Assembly (NCBI GenBank): GCA_030998225.1
Contig: JAPYXD010000555.1
Span: 7,254,001 to 7,318,000, forward strand
DNA from: Diplolepis rosae
Taxonomy: Eukaryota; Arthropoda; Insecta; Hymenoptera; Diplolepididae
Direction of reading: 5' to 3'
Length of the DNA stretch: 64,000 nucleotides
Shown piece after piece: positions 21,689-31,372 of this stretch. The translations under genes and the position numbers were made by a program. The notes below the pieces were generated by a model. The model had not been told where the DNA came from and did no database searches. It saw nothing but the letters and a program-made list of their open reading frames with translations. Position 1 is the stretch's first letter, and each line of letters starts with the position of its first letter.

Positions 21689-22085
21689 ATCTTCCATATT
21701 TTGGTCAAACTTCAAAAACAATTCAATCTATGTTAAAAAAATTTCAAATCCATACAATTTTTAGAAAACCTTTTGGGATGGAAGGACTTATAACTTTGGA
21801 TAGAGACGTCTTGAATAGATTAGAAAAAAGTGGTGTGATATACAAACTGATTTGTAAAAGGTGTAAAGTGACTTATGTGGGACAAATAGGCAGACTTCTT
21901 AGTACTAGAGTACAAGAACACAAAAACAATCTTGGGAGAAAGTGTAATTATCATAATGTTTTGTCTGGTCATAGAAAGGAATATGCTGATCATGACTTTG
22001 ACTGGAACAATGTAGAGATTTTACACTCTGAAAGTAATAAGGGAAAAAGAGAATTTATGGAGATGTTATATATAAAGAGAGAGGG
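21689..22085 (+). pseudogene. Penelope GIY-YIG endonuclease region, cut by the LTR element
   Basis: The frame reads VIYKLICKRCKVTYVGQIG, then RLLSTRVQEHK, the GIY-YIG nuclease block with the CxxC linker typical of Penelope-like elements. It continues to about FMEMLYIKREG, where the coding sequence is broken by insertion of the LTR element at 22086. The short remaining 3' piece resumes at 39731. The upstream connector is broken by the 982-bp element. It is dead by interruption; the domain itself looks well preserved. Confidence 0.85.
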
Positions 22086-24480
22086 TGTTACGTACGGGTG
22101 GTAGGGATAAATAAATAATTAAATATTATAAATAATAAATTAATATTTATTTAAAAGATGAAAAGTGTACGCGGAGGCTTCACAAACTGTAGGACACTTT
22201 TGTGTCCCTTTTTTTATTTTTAAGTAGGATCGTTTTCGGAATCCTTACTTTCTCTACCGGCTACTAGAAAGGAATATAAAATGCTGGAATTTCGATGAAA
22301 AGAAAATATCTATTAAATTTCGGAAAGGCTCAATCAGGAGATTTTGCTTCTATATTCAAATAAAATATTATAAATTGAGAACGATACAGCTTACCGATAT
22401 TTGTAGTTAACTCTACCAGTTGGTAGGACAAGGGTTGGAGAAGAAGGCTGTCTTCGATGTCACCCTTGATTTTCTGACTCAACTGGGCTTTTAAAAATTC
22501 TGTGATGTGTGACTAAAACTAGTCACTCTTGTTCATTTTTCACCGATTGCACGTGTTTGCAATTAATGCACACACACGAATTCTCGACACTTTTGCCTTG
22601 TTAATTTTATAAAAATTAAAAGATGGATGGTTTCGAACCAGAAAGAAAACAGTACTTTTAAATTGTATTCTTTCTCCACTTTTAATCGTTTATAACCTTA
22701 ATGTGGCTTCTCGAAAAATATCTTCTCGTCGTTTTGAGATTCGACGACAGGATTATTTTTCGGAACTTTGTTTTTCAACGCCAGGCTGTACACGCACAGT
22801 TAACTCTCGCGGCTAACCGACCACCGACGCACTCAAAATATTATTTCAGAAGCGTAGTGATAAAAATTTTACTTGTATAATTTTTTAGCGCGACAACCCC
22901 GTGAACGGCTTTCGTCGGAGGAAAGATTTTAGAAGTATTTACGTCCGCCCAAGTAAAATCCCCAATTTGTAGCCCTGGCTAGGTCTTTTCACGAATCTAG
23001 GTCAACTATCCAGGTGATAGGACTTACTTGTTCCGAACCGCGGACGGGCGAATGCAAAGAACCGTGTCTTGCTTTTTAGAGTTCTTACCCGGAGTAAGAA
23101 ACTCGTCAGACTGCGTTTTTTATTTCAAATTGATTGATTTTTATGGAATTGTATCGATGTCATACAGGTGGGGAATAGTGATGACTTGGAAATATTTCTA
23201 TGTGGCGTGATTTCTGTGAAGAGGAATTTTTGCTGAGAAAGAATTTGGAAATATTGAAGACCTAAATACTTGGTAGTTTTGAAATTCTTCATGTCTATTG
23301 CCAAGTGAGAATTTTTGTTGACTTGGTATTTTATTAGTTAATGATAATTTCTGGATTATTCCAGAATTTTAACAAGTCGTAGGTCAATATCAGGATTTTA
23401 GATTGACCTTTAGAATTTTTTGGAATCTGACACCTTTTCGATTTTTCATATTTTCAGAAAAATGTTGGTTCAGATTCTGTTGGTTCAGATTCTGTTGGTA
23501 ATGTATTACTCACTGGCCGACAATTTTTCAGCTACTCAAACTTTAGGTATAATAAATAATAGGAACAGTGATTTAATGGATTGAGGTGGTTTCAGGAATA
23601 CTATTGTATGCATAACATCGATACCAGCGGTCAAAGATTTTAGCGCGTGGTCTCTAACATGCGTAGGATCCGTCAAAGTCGGTGCGTACAGGCGAGCGTA
23701 AGCTGTTTACGGCAGGCGTAAGGTGTCATGACGTCACCGCAAGGGTTATACCTGCGCTTACAGCCACTAGGGTCCAGCTTACGTGTGTGTGAGCATTTTC
23801 GTTTTCCTTTTCCTTCTTTCTCCGTTATTTATCCTACCTACGTGCGTTCGCTGTTTTCTCGCATTCTCTTCTCTATCGTTCTTTACAATTTTTAAATTTC
23901 CACGTTTTTCTTAATCTTCATTCATTCCATTTACATTATTTTAATTCATTCTTCCATTCTTACTTCATGCCTGCTTAATTTTATTTTATTATATATTTAC
24001 ATGCATACATTTAGGTGCCAATATCTTTTGTCATAATTGGCACGTGAATATATGCACACACATTATAACATGGACACAAATCTAAACGCTCAAGTTAGCG
24101 TTATTATGAATAACCCATGTTATATTATCTATAATAATATAACAAAAGTATACAATTTATATATATATATAATATTATAGATCATACATATACACATATA
24201 TACCTATAACCTTATTTATTATTATAAACAATCTTTCCCATTGCATGGAGATTGTTGTTCTAATTTTGAGTTTTCTTAATATGTTTAGGTCCTTGAACCG
24301 ACCCCTTTACCTGCCTCTGCTGAGCGTGCAAAAGCGCTCAGGTTACGAGAACCGTGAATGAACTATTTATTGTTTATTTGAGTCTTGCGTAAATACTTCG
24401 CTTGGGTAATAATAAAATATTTTTATGAAATTACAACTTATTATAATTTTTAATATTTTATTCACGGTTTGCTCGTAACA
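22086..24480 (-). repeat. 3' LTR (2395 bp)
   Basis: Nearly identical to 37333-39730, with TGTTACG...CGTAACA ends. A 60-codon ORF near 23028 (and its twin at 38276) is not supported as a gene. A (TA)-rich tract near 24158-24176 differs in length between the LTRs. LTRs of 2.4 kb are very long for this group (usually about 0.3-0.6 kb in insects, from general knowledge). Confidence 0.93.
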
Positions 24481-24500
24481 AACCACACCGGAATATTGCG
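24481..24500 (-). promoter_or_regulatory. Motif next to the 3' LTR (candidate plus-strand primer region)
   Basis: In the sense strand the element ends AATATTCCGGTGTGGTT directly before the 3' LTR, where a polypurine tract is expected. It is not a clean purine run. The same core, AATATTCCGGGGTGGT, recurs at 27995-28011 and 34095-34111. Its function is inferred from position only. Confidence 0.35.
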
Positions 24501-24755
24501 CTTTCGTCCCCGAGAGCAGGGGTGGTTCAAGGAAGGCCTCACACAACATTTTGACATTCCATTAACATCAATTAAAATTACTAAATCGTTGATAATAATC
24601 CATAATTAATGGAATTTTCCCTCTTAGCTTAGCATTAAGTTCAATTTGTGTATCACATTAAGAAGAAAAAAAGAAAACAATTAATGGTTATGGTCGACAT
24701 GTCGTCGTCCCAACATTCGGGTTTAAATTAGCCTAACTTTTCCTCCGTCTTCCTT

Positions 24756-26804
24756 TTACATTGGTTGCAAGCTTTGTGCTGGTAATCGGGTAGCTGCCTT
24801 CGATGTGGAGGTACTGATTGGTGCGGTCCTGTTCTTTTGAGCAGGTGTATTCACGGTGGTGGTGCATCGTTGTTCTATTCTGAATTCATCTGAATGGGAA
24901 TCAGCTGCTTGATTGCCCGCTGGTTCCTCAGCCAAACGAATAGCTGGTTGATCCTCGGCTTTACCCTTTCTTTTTGGGCATGGCCTCCAATTAGTCACTG
25001 CCGTTATCAGTTTGGCGCGACCAAAGTAGGTTATTAAACCTATGGAGAGGAGTCCTATCCCGACGTAGGAGCCGTGGGTCAGGATGGTCTGCTTGGTTCT
25101 TCTGTGTTCTTGAGAACTGATTTCGTTGAGCTGGTCTTCAAGTTTGTTCCACGTCTCGTCAGTATCTTCAAACCTGCTTCCTTCAGTCGGGTTGTCTTCA
25201 GGCTGTTTCTTTGAAGTTGGGGTTAGAGTCAAAAGTTGCTTGTTCTGAAGCAGGACCGGTGATAGCTCGGATAGGTTCAAGTGGAGGTATGGCTCGTAGG
25301 TAACCACAGACACTTGTGCTCTTGAGCCTGGTGATGGTAGGCTTAATCCGCTAGTCCTCAAGATACCCACTCTGTTTAGCTGTATTTTTGAAGTCCTTCT
25401 GGTTGGACAAGTTATTTCAGCTGCAGTTCTTGTCAGGAAAGAATAGATCCAGCCGCCTAGAGTCTCCAGAAGCTTGAAGAAAGGACGTTTCCTGTAGGTC
25501 ACCTGGACTTCACATAGTCGGAACGACTCGGCCGTAGGATTGTTCAATAGGGAGATCTCACAGGATGCATAAGTAGATGTTTCGCGTACTGGTAGGTTCT
25601 CAGGACACATGTAGAATCCTCTTAATTCCTTGCACTGTTCCATTTCCTTTTCCTTCATCAGGAGATAGGTCCGTTGCGAGTCCGCCACAGCTACGTGAGA
25701 AAATTCGGAGCTGACATATGCTCTTCCCGAACCATTTTTCAGAATAGATTGGATCACCTGTACGGAATGTAGTCCGTACAGATTGTAGTCGGTCTTTTCT
25801 AGCAGAGGAACGTCCAAGCATACCCTGAGCGTTTTATTCCTGCAGGAAATTGTCGTAGTTGCTGCCTGGGCGAGGTCTTCAACGTTTATTTTGGGCCCTG
25901 GTACCGGAAAGGCAAATGCAGGAGCGTGATCTTGAACGTCCCGATATATTGGTTGCAATTTTTCTCTAGTCAGCAATGAGGGATGCAACTGTCCTCGACG
26001 GGCGTAATGGATAATTTCTAGCAATCGATCAGCCGCTCGAAGGTGCTCATCGAGTCCTGCCTCCAGAACGTGAAGCGTGTTTGAAAGTGCTCGAGAGTAT
26101 TCCAGTTTGAATACAGAAGAGGACATCTCATACATGCCTTTCTGGATCTCGGTGAGCTGGTGTTTTAATTTTTTCTGACGTTCTTCGTAGATGTTGAATC
26201 GTCCTTGTATTTCCTCGAATTGTGCTCGTACTACGTGAGTCTGTTTCCCTACCAGGTGTGATAGATTAGCAGCCACCTGGTTGAGGTTATTAATTTCATC
26301 CTCAATTTGCTGACCATCGTCGTATGTGAGAAGGCCAGCGACGGGGCCGACGATACCTCCCAGAAATCCTAGCATTGGGGTTGTTCTTCGTCGCCTTAGC
26401 CCCTGGGGCAAGTGTGCTGGTAATTGGGCATCGGTTCGTCGGTTTAGTTTTTCTGCCTCATGGGTTATTTCTTGATGTAATTTGTAGGCAGCTTCCCATT
26501 TACTTTCCAGGTGGAAACTTTTTATTAGCTGTTGACATTCAGCTCCCAGCATTGGTTGGCACATTGCGGTGAGTGCAGTTAGCCGTGATTTATACGCATC
26601 CAATCCAAGGCATAGCTTCTGAGTGTCTAGGAAGCTGGTGATCCTCCAGGTGGAAACTCTGCGCCTCATTACGCCCTGGTATTCGTAGTAGAGGCCGGTA
26701 CTGGCCTCAAAGGGCAGGATCCGGTAGGTCTCGCTCCCTTGGCTGATGGTGTTTTTGAGCATGGCACTTGCTGCCAGAAATAATAATAGAATGGTGGTTT
26801 CCAT
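24756..26804 (-). CDS. env: Envelope glycoprotein (Env), baculovirus F-like
   Basis: The 682-aa type I membrane fusion protein would mediate particle entry. Visible features: signal peptide 1-22 (hydrophobic METTILLLFLAASAML); a basic furin-type cleavage site ending RRRR at 137-140; then a Gly-rich fusion-peptide-like segment (GFLGGIVGPVAGLL) at about 146-159; a heptad/coiled-coil stretch about 165-240; Cys-rich ectodomain; membrane anchor about 578-595 (GIGLLSIGLITYF); and an 84-residue cytoplasmic tail. Order and spacing match the F-type Env of insect errantiviruses. It is read through without a stop, so it is the best-preserved large gene here. It is probably made from a spliced mRNA, but the splice sites were not fixed. 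Confidence 0.88.
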   Translation of the reverse strand: METTILLLFLAASAMLKNTISQGSETYRILPFEASTGLYYEYQGVMRRRVSTWRITSFLDTQKLCLGLDAYKSRLTALTAMCQPMLGAECQQLIKSFHLESKWEAAYKLHQEITHEAEKLNRRTDAQLPAHLPQGLRRRRTTPMLGFLGGIVGPVAGLLTYDDGQQIEDEINNLNQVAANLSHLVGKQTHVVRAQFEEIQGRFNIYEERQKKLKHQLTEIQKGMYEMSSSVFKLEYSRALSNTLHVLEAGLDEHLRAADRLLEIIHYARRGQLHPSLLTREKLQPIYRDVQDHAPAFAFPVPGPKINVEDLAQAATTTISCRNKTLRVCLDVPLLEKTDYNLYGLHSVQVIQSILKNGSGRAYVSSEFSHVAVADSQRTYLLMKEKEMEQCKELRGFYMCPENLPVRETSTYASCEISLLNNPTAESFRLCEVQVTYRKRPFFKLLETLGGWIYSFLTRTAAEITCPTRRTSKIQLNRVGILRTSGLSLPSPGSRAQVSVVTYEPYLHLNLSELSPVLLQNKQLLTLTPTSKKQPEDNPTEGSRFEDTDETWNKLEDQLNEISSQEHRRTKQTILTHGSYVGIGLLSIGLITYFGRAKLITAVTNWRPCPKRKGKAEDQPAIRLAEEPAGNQAADSHSDEFRIEQRCTTTVNTPAQKNRTAPISTSTSKAATRLPAQSLQPM

Positions 26805-27023
26805 GATGTTACCTGTGAAATTTTATTGTCGTTAGTCATAGTTCTAGTATGGGAAGTTGGGCACAAGTCGCCAGGGTTGATTCGAGGGGAAGTCCCCTTT
26901 ATTGGTGTAATACATATATGTATGTATATATTTATTATATTTTTATTTTAGTTATTTCTCCTTGGCGACATGTCCTCAACCTCAGCGCCTGGTTATGATG
27001 CACACCAGCAAACCTCCAATACT

Positions 27024-28283
27024 TCATCCATGAAAGATCAAAAGCTTGTCGGCGTGCTTCATGCAGCGCTCCCCGAACTTGTCCTCTAGGATTACGTTAT
27101 TGTTTTCGGTAAACCCGACAATAGTGAACGGTCCTTCTCTCCTACTGTCGAATTTCCCTTCCCTAACTTCTTTTATTGCGTAGACTTGGTCACCTACTTT
27201 ACCCCTCAAGGGTCGAGATTTGCGATCGTAGAATTCCTTTGAGCGTTGTTTGGCCCTGACCAAATTCCGTGCCGCGATTTTCTGTATTTCCGATAGTCGG
27301 ACTATCAGGTCACGCAAGTAGGAGCCGTAGGTTTCCAGTTCCTCGCCCTGGGGGAAGGAGCTGGGGGTCCTAGCTAATCGCCCAAACACAAGCTCATAGG
27401 GTGTAAAGTTGGTCGCCTCGTGAACCGAGGTATTATAGGCGAACATTGCGAATGGAAGCAGACGATCCCAGTCATCGAAGTCGCTCGCGTAATGTTTGAT
27501 ATAATCCGTTAGTACAATATGACTTCGTTCCAACGAACCATTGGTCTGAGGTCGATAGCCAGAAGTCGTCAGCTGTTTGATATTGAACAGCCCTTCCAAT
27601 TTCCTCATGAGTTTGCTTACAAAACTTCCTCCTCTGTCCGCAAGTATGGCTCTAGGAGCGCCATATTGCGAAAAGAGGGTCGTCGCGACGGCGTGTGCGA
27701 TGGTGGTGGTCTTGAGGTTTGGTATAGGGACCGTGATGCAGTACTTGCTGAAGTTGTCCTGCATCGTGAGAATGTGGCGATTTCCGTTAGGGGTAGTTGG
27801 TAATTTACCGACTGTATCGAGAGACACCTTGTCGAACGGTTCGGCCGGAGTGTCGGTGATGAGCATGGGTTCCCGGGTTCGAGCTCGCACGAGTTTTTGT
27901 TCAAAACAGCTCTTACAACCTCGAATAAATTCCGTGATTTGATCTCTCAGCCCGGGCCAGGTGTACCGCTCTCTAATTCTCCTGTAGGTTATGTCACCAC
28001 CCCGGAATATTTCAGACAGAATGTCTGTCATTTTATTCTGAGGCAAGGAGCCCAGGAGGTCTCCTGAATTTGCCATTTGCAGTGTTGTTTGCTTGTCCCG
28101 TTTAAGGGCCAGCTGGAGATTTTTCAGCCCCTGAGTCACATCCTTCCAGTTAATTTCATCAAAGTGTCGTTTCTTCACTACGATCGAGTAGGTCTTGTGT
28201 TGTCCGTGCGAAGTGACCAGGACTTGCCCCTTTTTGGGTCGGCTTTCCCAGGCGTCTTGGAGGTCAAGACGTTCGGTGGCCAC
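27024..28283 (-). CDS. pol: Integrase domain of pol
   Basis: The 419-residue frame carries the retroviral integrase that joins element DNA to the host. The catalytic D,D,E is present: VSLDTVGKLP, ILADRGG and RPQTNGSLERSH. A GPF module (RREGPFTIVG) lies at the C-terminal side. The N-terminal zinc region keeps CKSC, but the two expected histidines are not at their usual places (the block reads SEIFRGGDITYRRIRERY). The frame is the same as the RNase H1 ORF, but the intervening 28284-28460 is open in a neighbouring frame, so two small indels lie there. The Met at the start is arbitrary. Confidence 0.88.
   Translation of the reverse strand: MATERLDLQDAWESRPKKGQVLVTSHGQHKTYSIVVKKRHFDEINWKDVTQGLKNLQLALKRDKQTTLQMANSGDLLGSLPQNKMTDILSEIFRGGDITYRRIRERYTWPGLRDQITEFIRGCKSCFEQKLVRARTREPMLITDTPAEPFDKVSLDTVGKLPTTPNGNRHILTMQDNFSKYCITVPIPNLKTTTIAHAVATTLFSQYGAPRAILADRGGSFVSKLMRKLEGLFNIKQLTTSGYRPQTNGSLERSHIVLTDYIKHYASDFDDWDRLLPFAMFAYNTSVHEATNFTPYELVFGRLARTPSSFPQGEELETYGSYLRDLIVRLSEIQKIAARNLVRAKQRSKEFYDRKSRPLRGKVGDQVYAIKEVREGKFDSRREGPFTIVGFTENNNVILEDKFGERCMKHADKLLIFHG
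27995..28011 (-). promoter_or_regulatory. Internal copy of the AATATTCCGGGGTGGT motif
   Basis: It lies within the integrase zinc-binding region and matches the motif beside the 3' LTR and the one upstream of gag. Three copies of a 16-base word in one element are unlikely by chance, but the role is unknown. Confidence 0.35.
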
Positions 28284-28406
28284 GAGCAGCTTTGCAATAG
28301 CGTTTTGTGGGCTCGCAGTCTTCAGAAAGAAAATGCGCGTAGTTGTCTGGTCGGTAAGTCAGTGGTTCTGTCCACTCGTGCTTAATGTTGTGCACCTCCG
28401 TGCAAT

Positions 28407-30356
28407 TCAGAATAGGTTTTTGCACTTCTGGCTTTTCCTCCAAGGAGGAGGTGACGGTGGATCGATATAAGGAATATCAACATCGATTAAAGAGCCAGAA
28501 AATGGAGTGGAGCCAACGGTGGTCGTTTCGAACGTCTCTGAACGCTGTAGTTGCCGTGGTCTAAGGTCCAGGCCTCTTCTTGTTGGGCTCTTGTTCGTAT
28601 CCGTTCCTTCCTCTTCTTCGGCGATTGAGAATAGTGTCGACCTCGCGTCTGGGGCTGCAGACGGAGCTGGAGTTGGGAGTAATGATCTCCTTGAAGGTTG
28701 CCTTCCAATTATTGAGAATTCGATATCCTCAGGGAGATCCTTGAATCTCACCATGCTTTTCCTATCCACACCGGGATGTCTTGGATGAAGCCTAGGTGAG
28801 CAAGATTCTTTTCCGTTAGTTTCACTTCCTTCTTCCAGACTTTGAAGTGGGTTGGAGAGGGCCTCCTCCGCCTGGTCTGGTTTGGCAGATGATCCGGACA
28901 TCCTTTCTTCATATTGTTCTAAGAAGTTCTGAACCCTTTTGGGAAAAGCGTCATCGTCGAACTCCCCACAGGGGTCAAGGGCCTTCAGGTTTTCCAATAG
29001 TTCTTCGTCTTCCTCACCTTCTGACACATGGGTACATACCGGAACGTTCTTCGTGTCCATGCCCTCATGATCCCAGTAGAGTGAGTCAGGGTTTATGTTG
29101 GATATGTCTAGTCCCTTTCTCCCCACAGATTTCTCGAATTGAGAGAATGATTTTTGTAAATCTTTTTTAAGGGTTTCCATATCAAATTCTTCATCACTAC
29201 TGTTCTCGTCACTGTCTATAGGCAAGGGCGGAATGTCGACAATTGCCTTCAACGGCCCACTAGAGTTATCAGTGTCTTCTTCAGATTCAGAACCAAACAG
29301 TGCTCTTCCATCGATTCCTTCACGGGCAAGCCTATCGGCTGCCCCGTTGCCTTCAATGCCGTTATGCCCTGGGACATGGTTCCAAATGACCTCGATTGGC
29401 TCAAGTGCCTTTTTTAATTTCTCAAATTCGTTAAGGTTTTTAACAGGTTTGTTCTCAGCATATTTCCAGTCGTTCTTTTCCCACGTTGGGATCCATTCCG
29501 TCGCACTGCTGACTAGATATTTGGAGTCAGTGTTAATTCTTAATTTCTTTATTCCAGCCTCCTGAGCCCTTTTAGCGGCCTCAACAGCGGCCTCGATTTC
29601 AGCGGCGTTATTAGTCTGCCGACCCCGGGCTGGCCGAGAGACATTCAATGGGTTGTCTGGGCCGAACCAGACGCCGATGCCAGCCCTGGGTTCACCTCTC
29701 CCATTGTAGCTGCAGGCGCCGTCGACGAAGACGTCTACATAGGGTTCCTGGAGGGGAGGGAACCAAGGATTCGGTGCTCGAACGCATGGGGGCGCACTCT
29801 TCGGTGGAGAACAGCTCTTCGCGCCATCTGTGCGCAATGCCAGGCTTGGGAGAAGGCTGTGTGACTTCCTGTACACAGGAGGGTCTGAATCTTCGCTGTT
29901 GTCATCGCTTGAAGATTGTTCGCACTCGGAGGAAGATTCATGGATATTCGTGGGCGGTCTCGGGAGTCCCGTTGTTCCTCGACGCCGCGAGAGCCGTTTC
30001 GCGATGCAACTTTCGTTCAGGCTGGGGCCTACCCGACCTACTGGGGGCGCGTAGGATTCATCGGAGCTTACCTTCGGCATCGTGGAAGAAGAATTAGGTG
30101 GTCTTCCCCTTCGTTTCGCCGTTTGACGGCCTTCCTCCGGCAGGATGGTGCTAATGGTTTTGGATTTAGTTGGTTTGAATATAGCAGACCTGGTGACTAT
30201 GGGCTTGCCTCTTATTACCGATGGCTTTCGGTCGACAGTAGTTTCCCTTTTCGCCGTCTTTGGTTTTGTGGAGGGTGGAATTCGACCGGAAGTACCAGGT
30301 GCTGATTCGAGATGTTCAAGTCCTCTCTGCATGGTGGATGACCTCGTGCTGGGCAT
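28407..30356 (-). CDS. Extra pol-region ORF with a complete eukaryotic-type RNase H1 domain
   Basis: The 649-aa frame lies between the RT-associated RNase H and integrase. Residues 1-200 are low-complexity and basic or Ser-rich, with an AT-hook-like KRRGRPP at 81-87. Residues 205-348 (29313-29744) form a full RNase H1 fold: D212 (VFVDGACSYNG), E253 (NNAAEIEAA), D277 (INTDSKYL) and D341 (GNGAADRLA), plus HVPGHNGIEGN. The long basic-helix region (WEKNDWKYAENKPVKNLNEF) is typical of cellular RNase H1 and absent from Ty3/gypsy RNase H. Residues 350-649 are acidic and disordered. The enzyme would cut RNA in RNA:DNA hybrids. It overlaps the upstream pol frame by 142 bases in the -1 register. Host capture is inferred from similarity. 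Confidence 0.85.
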   Translation of the reverse strand: MPSTRSSTMQRGLEHLESAPGTSGRIPPSTKPKTAKRETTVDRKPSVIRGKPIVTRSAIFKPTKSKTISTILPEEGRQTAKRRGRPPNSSSTMPKVSSDESYAPPVGRVGPSLNESCIAKRLSRRRGTTGLPRPPTNIHESSSECEQSSSDDNSEDSDPPVYRKSHSLLPSLALRTDGAKSCSPPKSAPPCVRAPNPWFPPLQEPYVDVFVDGACSYNGRGEPRAGIGVWFGPDNPLNVSRPARGRQTNNAAEIEAAVEAAKRAQEAGIKKLRINTDSKYLVSSATEWIPTWEKNDWKYAENKPVKNLNEFEKLKKALEPIEVIWNHVPGHNGIEGNGAADRLAREGIDGRALFGSESEEDTDNSSGPLKAIVDIPPLPIDSDENSSDEEFDMETLKKDLQKSFSQFEKSVGRKGLDISNINPDSLYWDHEGMDTKNVPVCTHVSEGEEDEELLENLKALDPCGEFDDDAFPKRVQNFLEQYEERMSGSSAKPDQAEEALSNPLQSLEEGSETNGKESCSPRLHPRHPGVDRKSMVRFKDLPEDIEFSIIGRQPSRRSLLPTPAPSAAPDARSTLFSIAEEEEGTDTNKSPTRRGLDLRPRQLQRSETFETTTVGSTPFSGSLIDVDIPYIDPPSPPPWRKSQKCKNLF

Positions 30357-31363
30357 TGAATTTCTGCCTCAGCCTTGTTGCGGATCACTAACACCTGTTT
30401 GCGAGTTCTCGTTGGAATGTGCCCGTTTGAGTTGGCAGTTTCAGGATTGAATCTCCTCCTGGGCGGGGAATGGGATTGACTCATTCCGCCAGAGTCATCA
30501 GAATCTTCACTGGATTCGGTTGAGCTTGCCAAATCCGTTTCTGCGGCTGGATTTCCAGAAAGAGCCTCAACGCCCCTGTTTAATTTCCCTTGCTTGTACT
30601 CGAACTTATACTGGTAATCCTGGAGCCGTAATCTCCATCGTAGGAGACGTGCTCCAGGGTTCTCAACATAGGATATCCAGTGGATAGGTTCGTAGTCGCA
30701 AGCCAAAATAAATTCTCGTCCGTATAGGTATGGGCGAAAATTCATTACCGCGTACAATACGGCGAGGCACTCTTTCTCGGCCTCAGGGTACCTTTGTTCG
30801 CAAGTGTTCATCGTTTTCGAGAAGTATGCCACGGGCATATCTACTCCGTCTTTCTCTTGGGTCAATATTGCTCCGACCGCGTGCTCGGAGGCATCCGTGG
30901 TTAGTTTGAATGTCTTCTGAAAGTCTGGGTATAAGAGAATAGGCTCCCTACAGAGATACCTGCGAAGTCTTCTGAAGCTTCTCTTTTGGCTGTTTCCCCA
31001 TTCCCATTTTACGTCCTTTTTTAGAAGGTCGGAGAGTGGTTTTGCCAATTCCGCGTAATCTTGGATGAATTTTCGGTAGTACCCAGAGAGTCCCAGGAAC
31101 TGTCGGATTGCTCGCACGGTAGTGGGTCTAGGAAATTTCCTAATGGCGTTAATTTTAGCCGGGTTCGGTTTTACCCCTTCACGCCCGATGATGTGCCCTA
31201 GGTAGGCGACTTCCGTTCGTAAAAAGTCGCACTTGTCTGGTTGCAGTTTCAGATTAGCACTCCGAAGACGATCAAAAAGTCTTCTTGCCTTTTTTATCAT
31301 GTTCTTCGAGATTTTCTGCATATACCACAATATCATCCAAATAGACGAATACCTCTGTTCCAT
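30215..31363 (-). CDS. pol: pol: RT thumb/connection and RT-associated RNase H
   Basis: The frame begins just downstream of the RT YxDD box and is in the same register as the pro-RT frame. It includes the RT end (LRTEVAYLGHIIGREGVKPN, QFLGLSGYYRKFI). The Ty3/gypsy RNase H shows KLTTDASEHAVGA (D), EKECLAVLYA (E) and FILACDYEPIHWI (D). At the last acidic position the usual NxVADALS reads NRGVEALS, that is Glu for Asp. The native RNase H may be weakened, which fits the presence of the second RNase H downstream. The YLDD box itself (31328-31348) is in another frame, so an indel lies near 31290. Confidence 0.82.
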   Translation of the reverse strand: MEQRYSSIWMILWYMQKISKNMIKKARRLFDRLRSANLKLQPDKCDFLRTEVAYLGHIIGREGVKPNPAKINAIRKFPRPTTVRAIRQFLGLSGYYRKFIQDYAELAKPLSDLLKKDVKWEWGNSQKRSFRRLRRYLCREPILLYPDFQKTFKLTTDASEHAVGAILTQEKDGVDMPVAYFSKTMNTCEQRYPEAEKECLAVLYAVMNFRPYLYGREFILACDYEPIHWISYVENPGARLLRWRLRLQDYQYKFEYKQGKLNRGVEALSGNPAAETDLASSTESSEDSDDSGGMSQSHSPPRRRFNPETANSNGHIPTRTRKQVLVIRNKAEAEIQCPARGHPPCREDLNISNQHLVLPVEFHPPQNQRRRKGKLLSTESHR

Positions 31364-31372
31364 GCATGCCTT

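Noticed and set aside
23028..23210. 60-aa ORF present identically at 38276-38458
   Set aside because: It is duplicated only because both copies lie in the LTRs; no start context or homology supports a gene.
30241..30247. GGGAAAC heptamer in the overlap between the RT-RNase H frame and the RNase H1 ORF, as a second -1 frameshift site
   Set aside because: In the upstream frame it reads GGG AAA C, not G GGA AAC, so the register is wrong for a -1 slip.
29648..30305. Plus-strand ORFs of 149 and 129 aa opposite the RNase H1 ORF
   Set aside because: Shadows of the minus-strand coding sequence, with no recognisable motifs.
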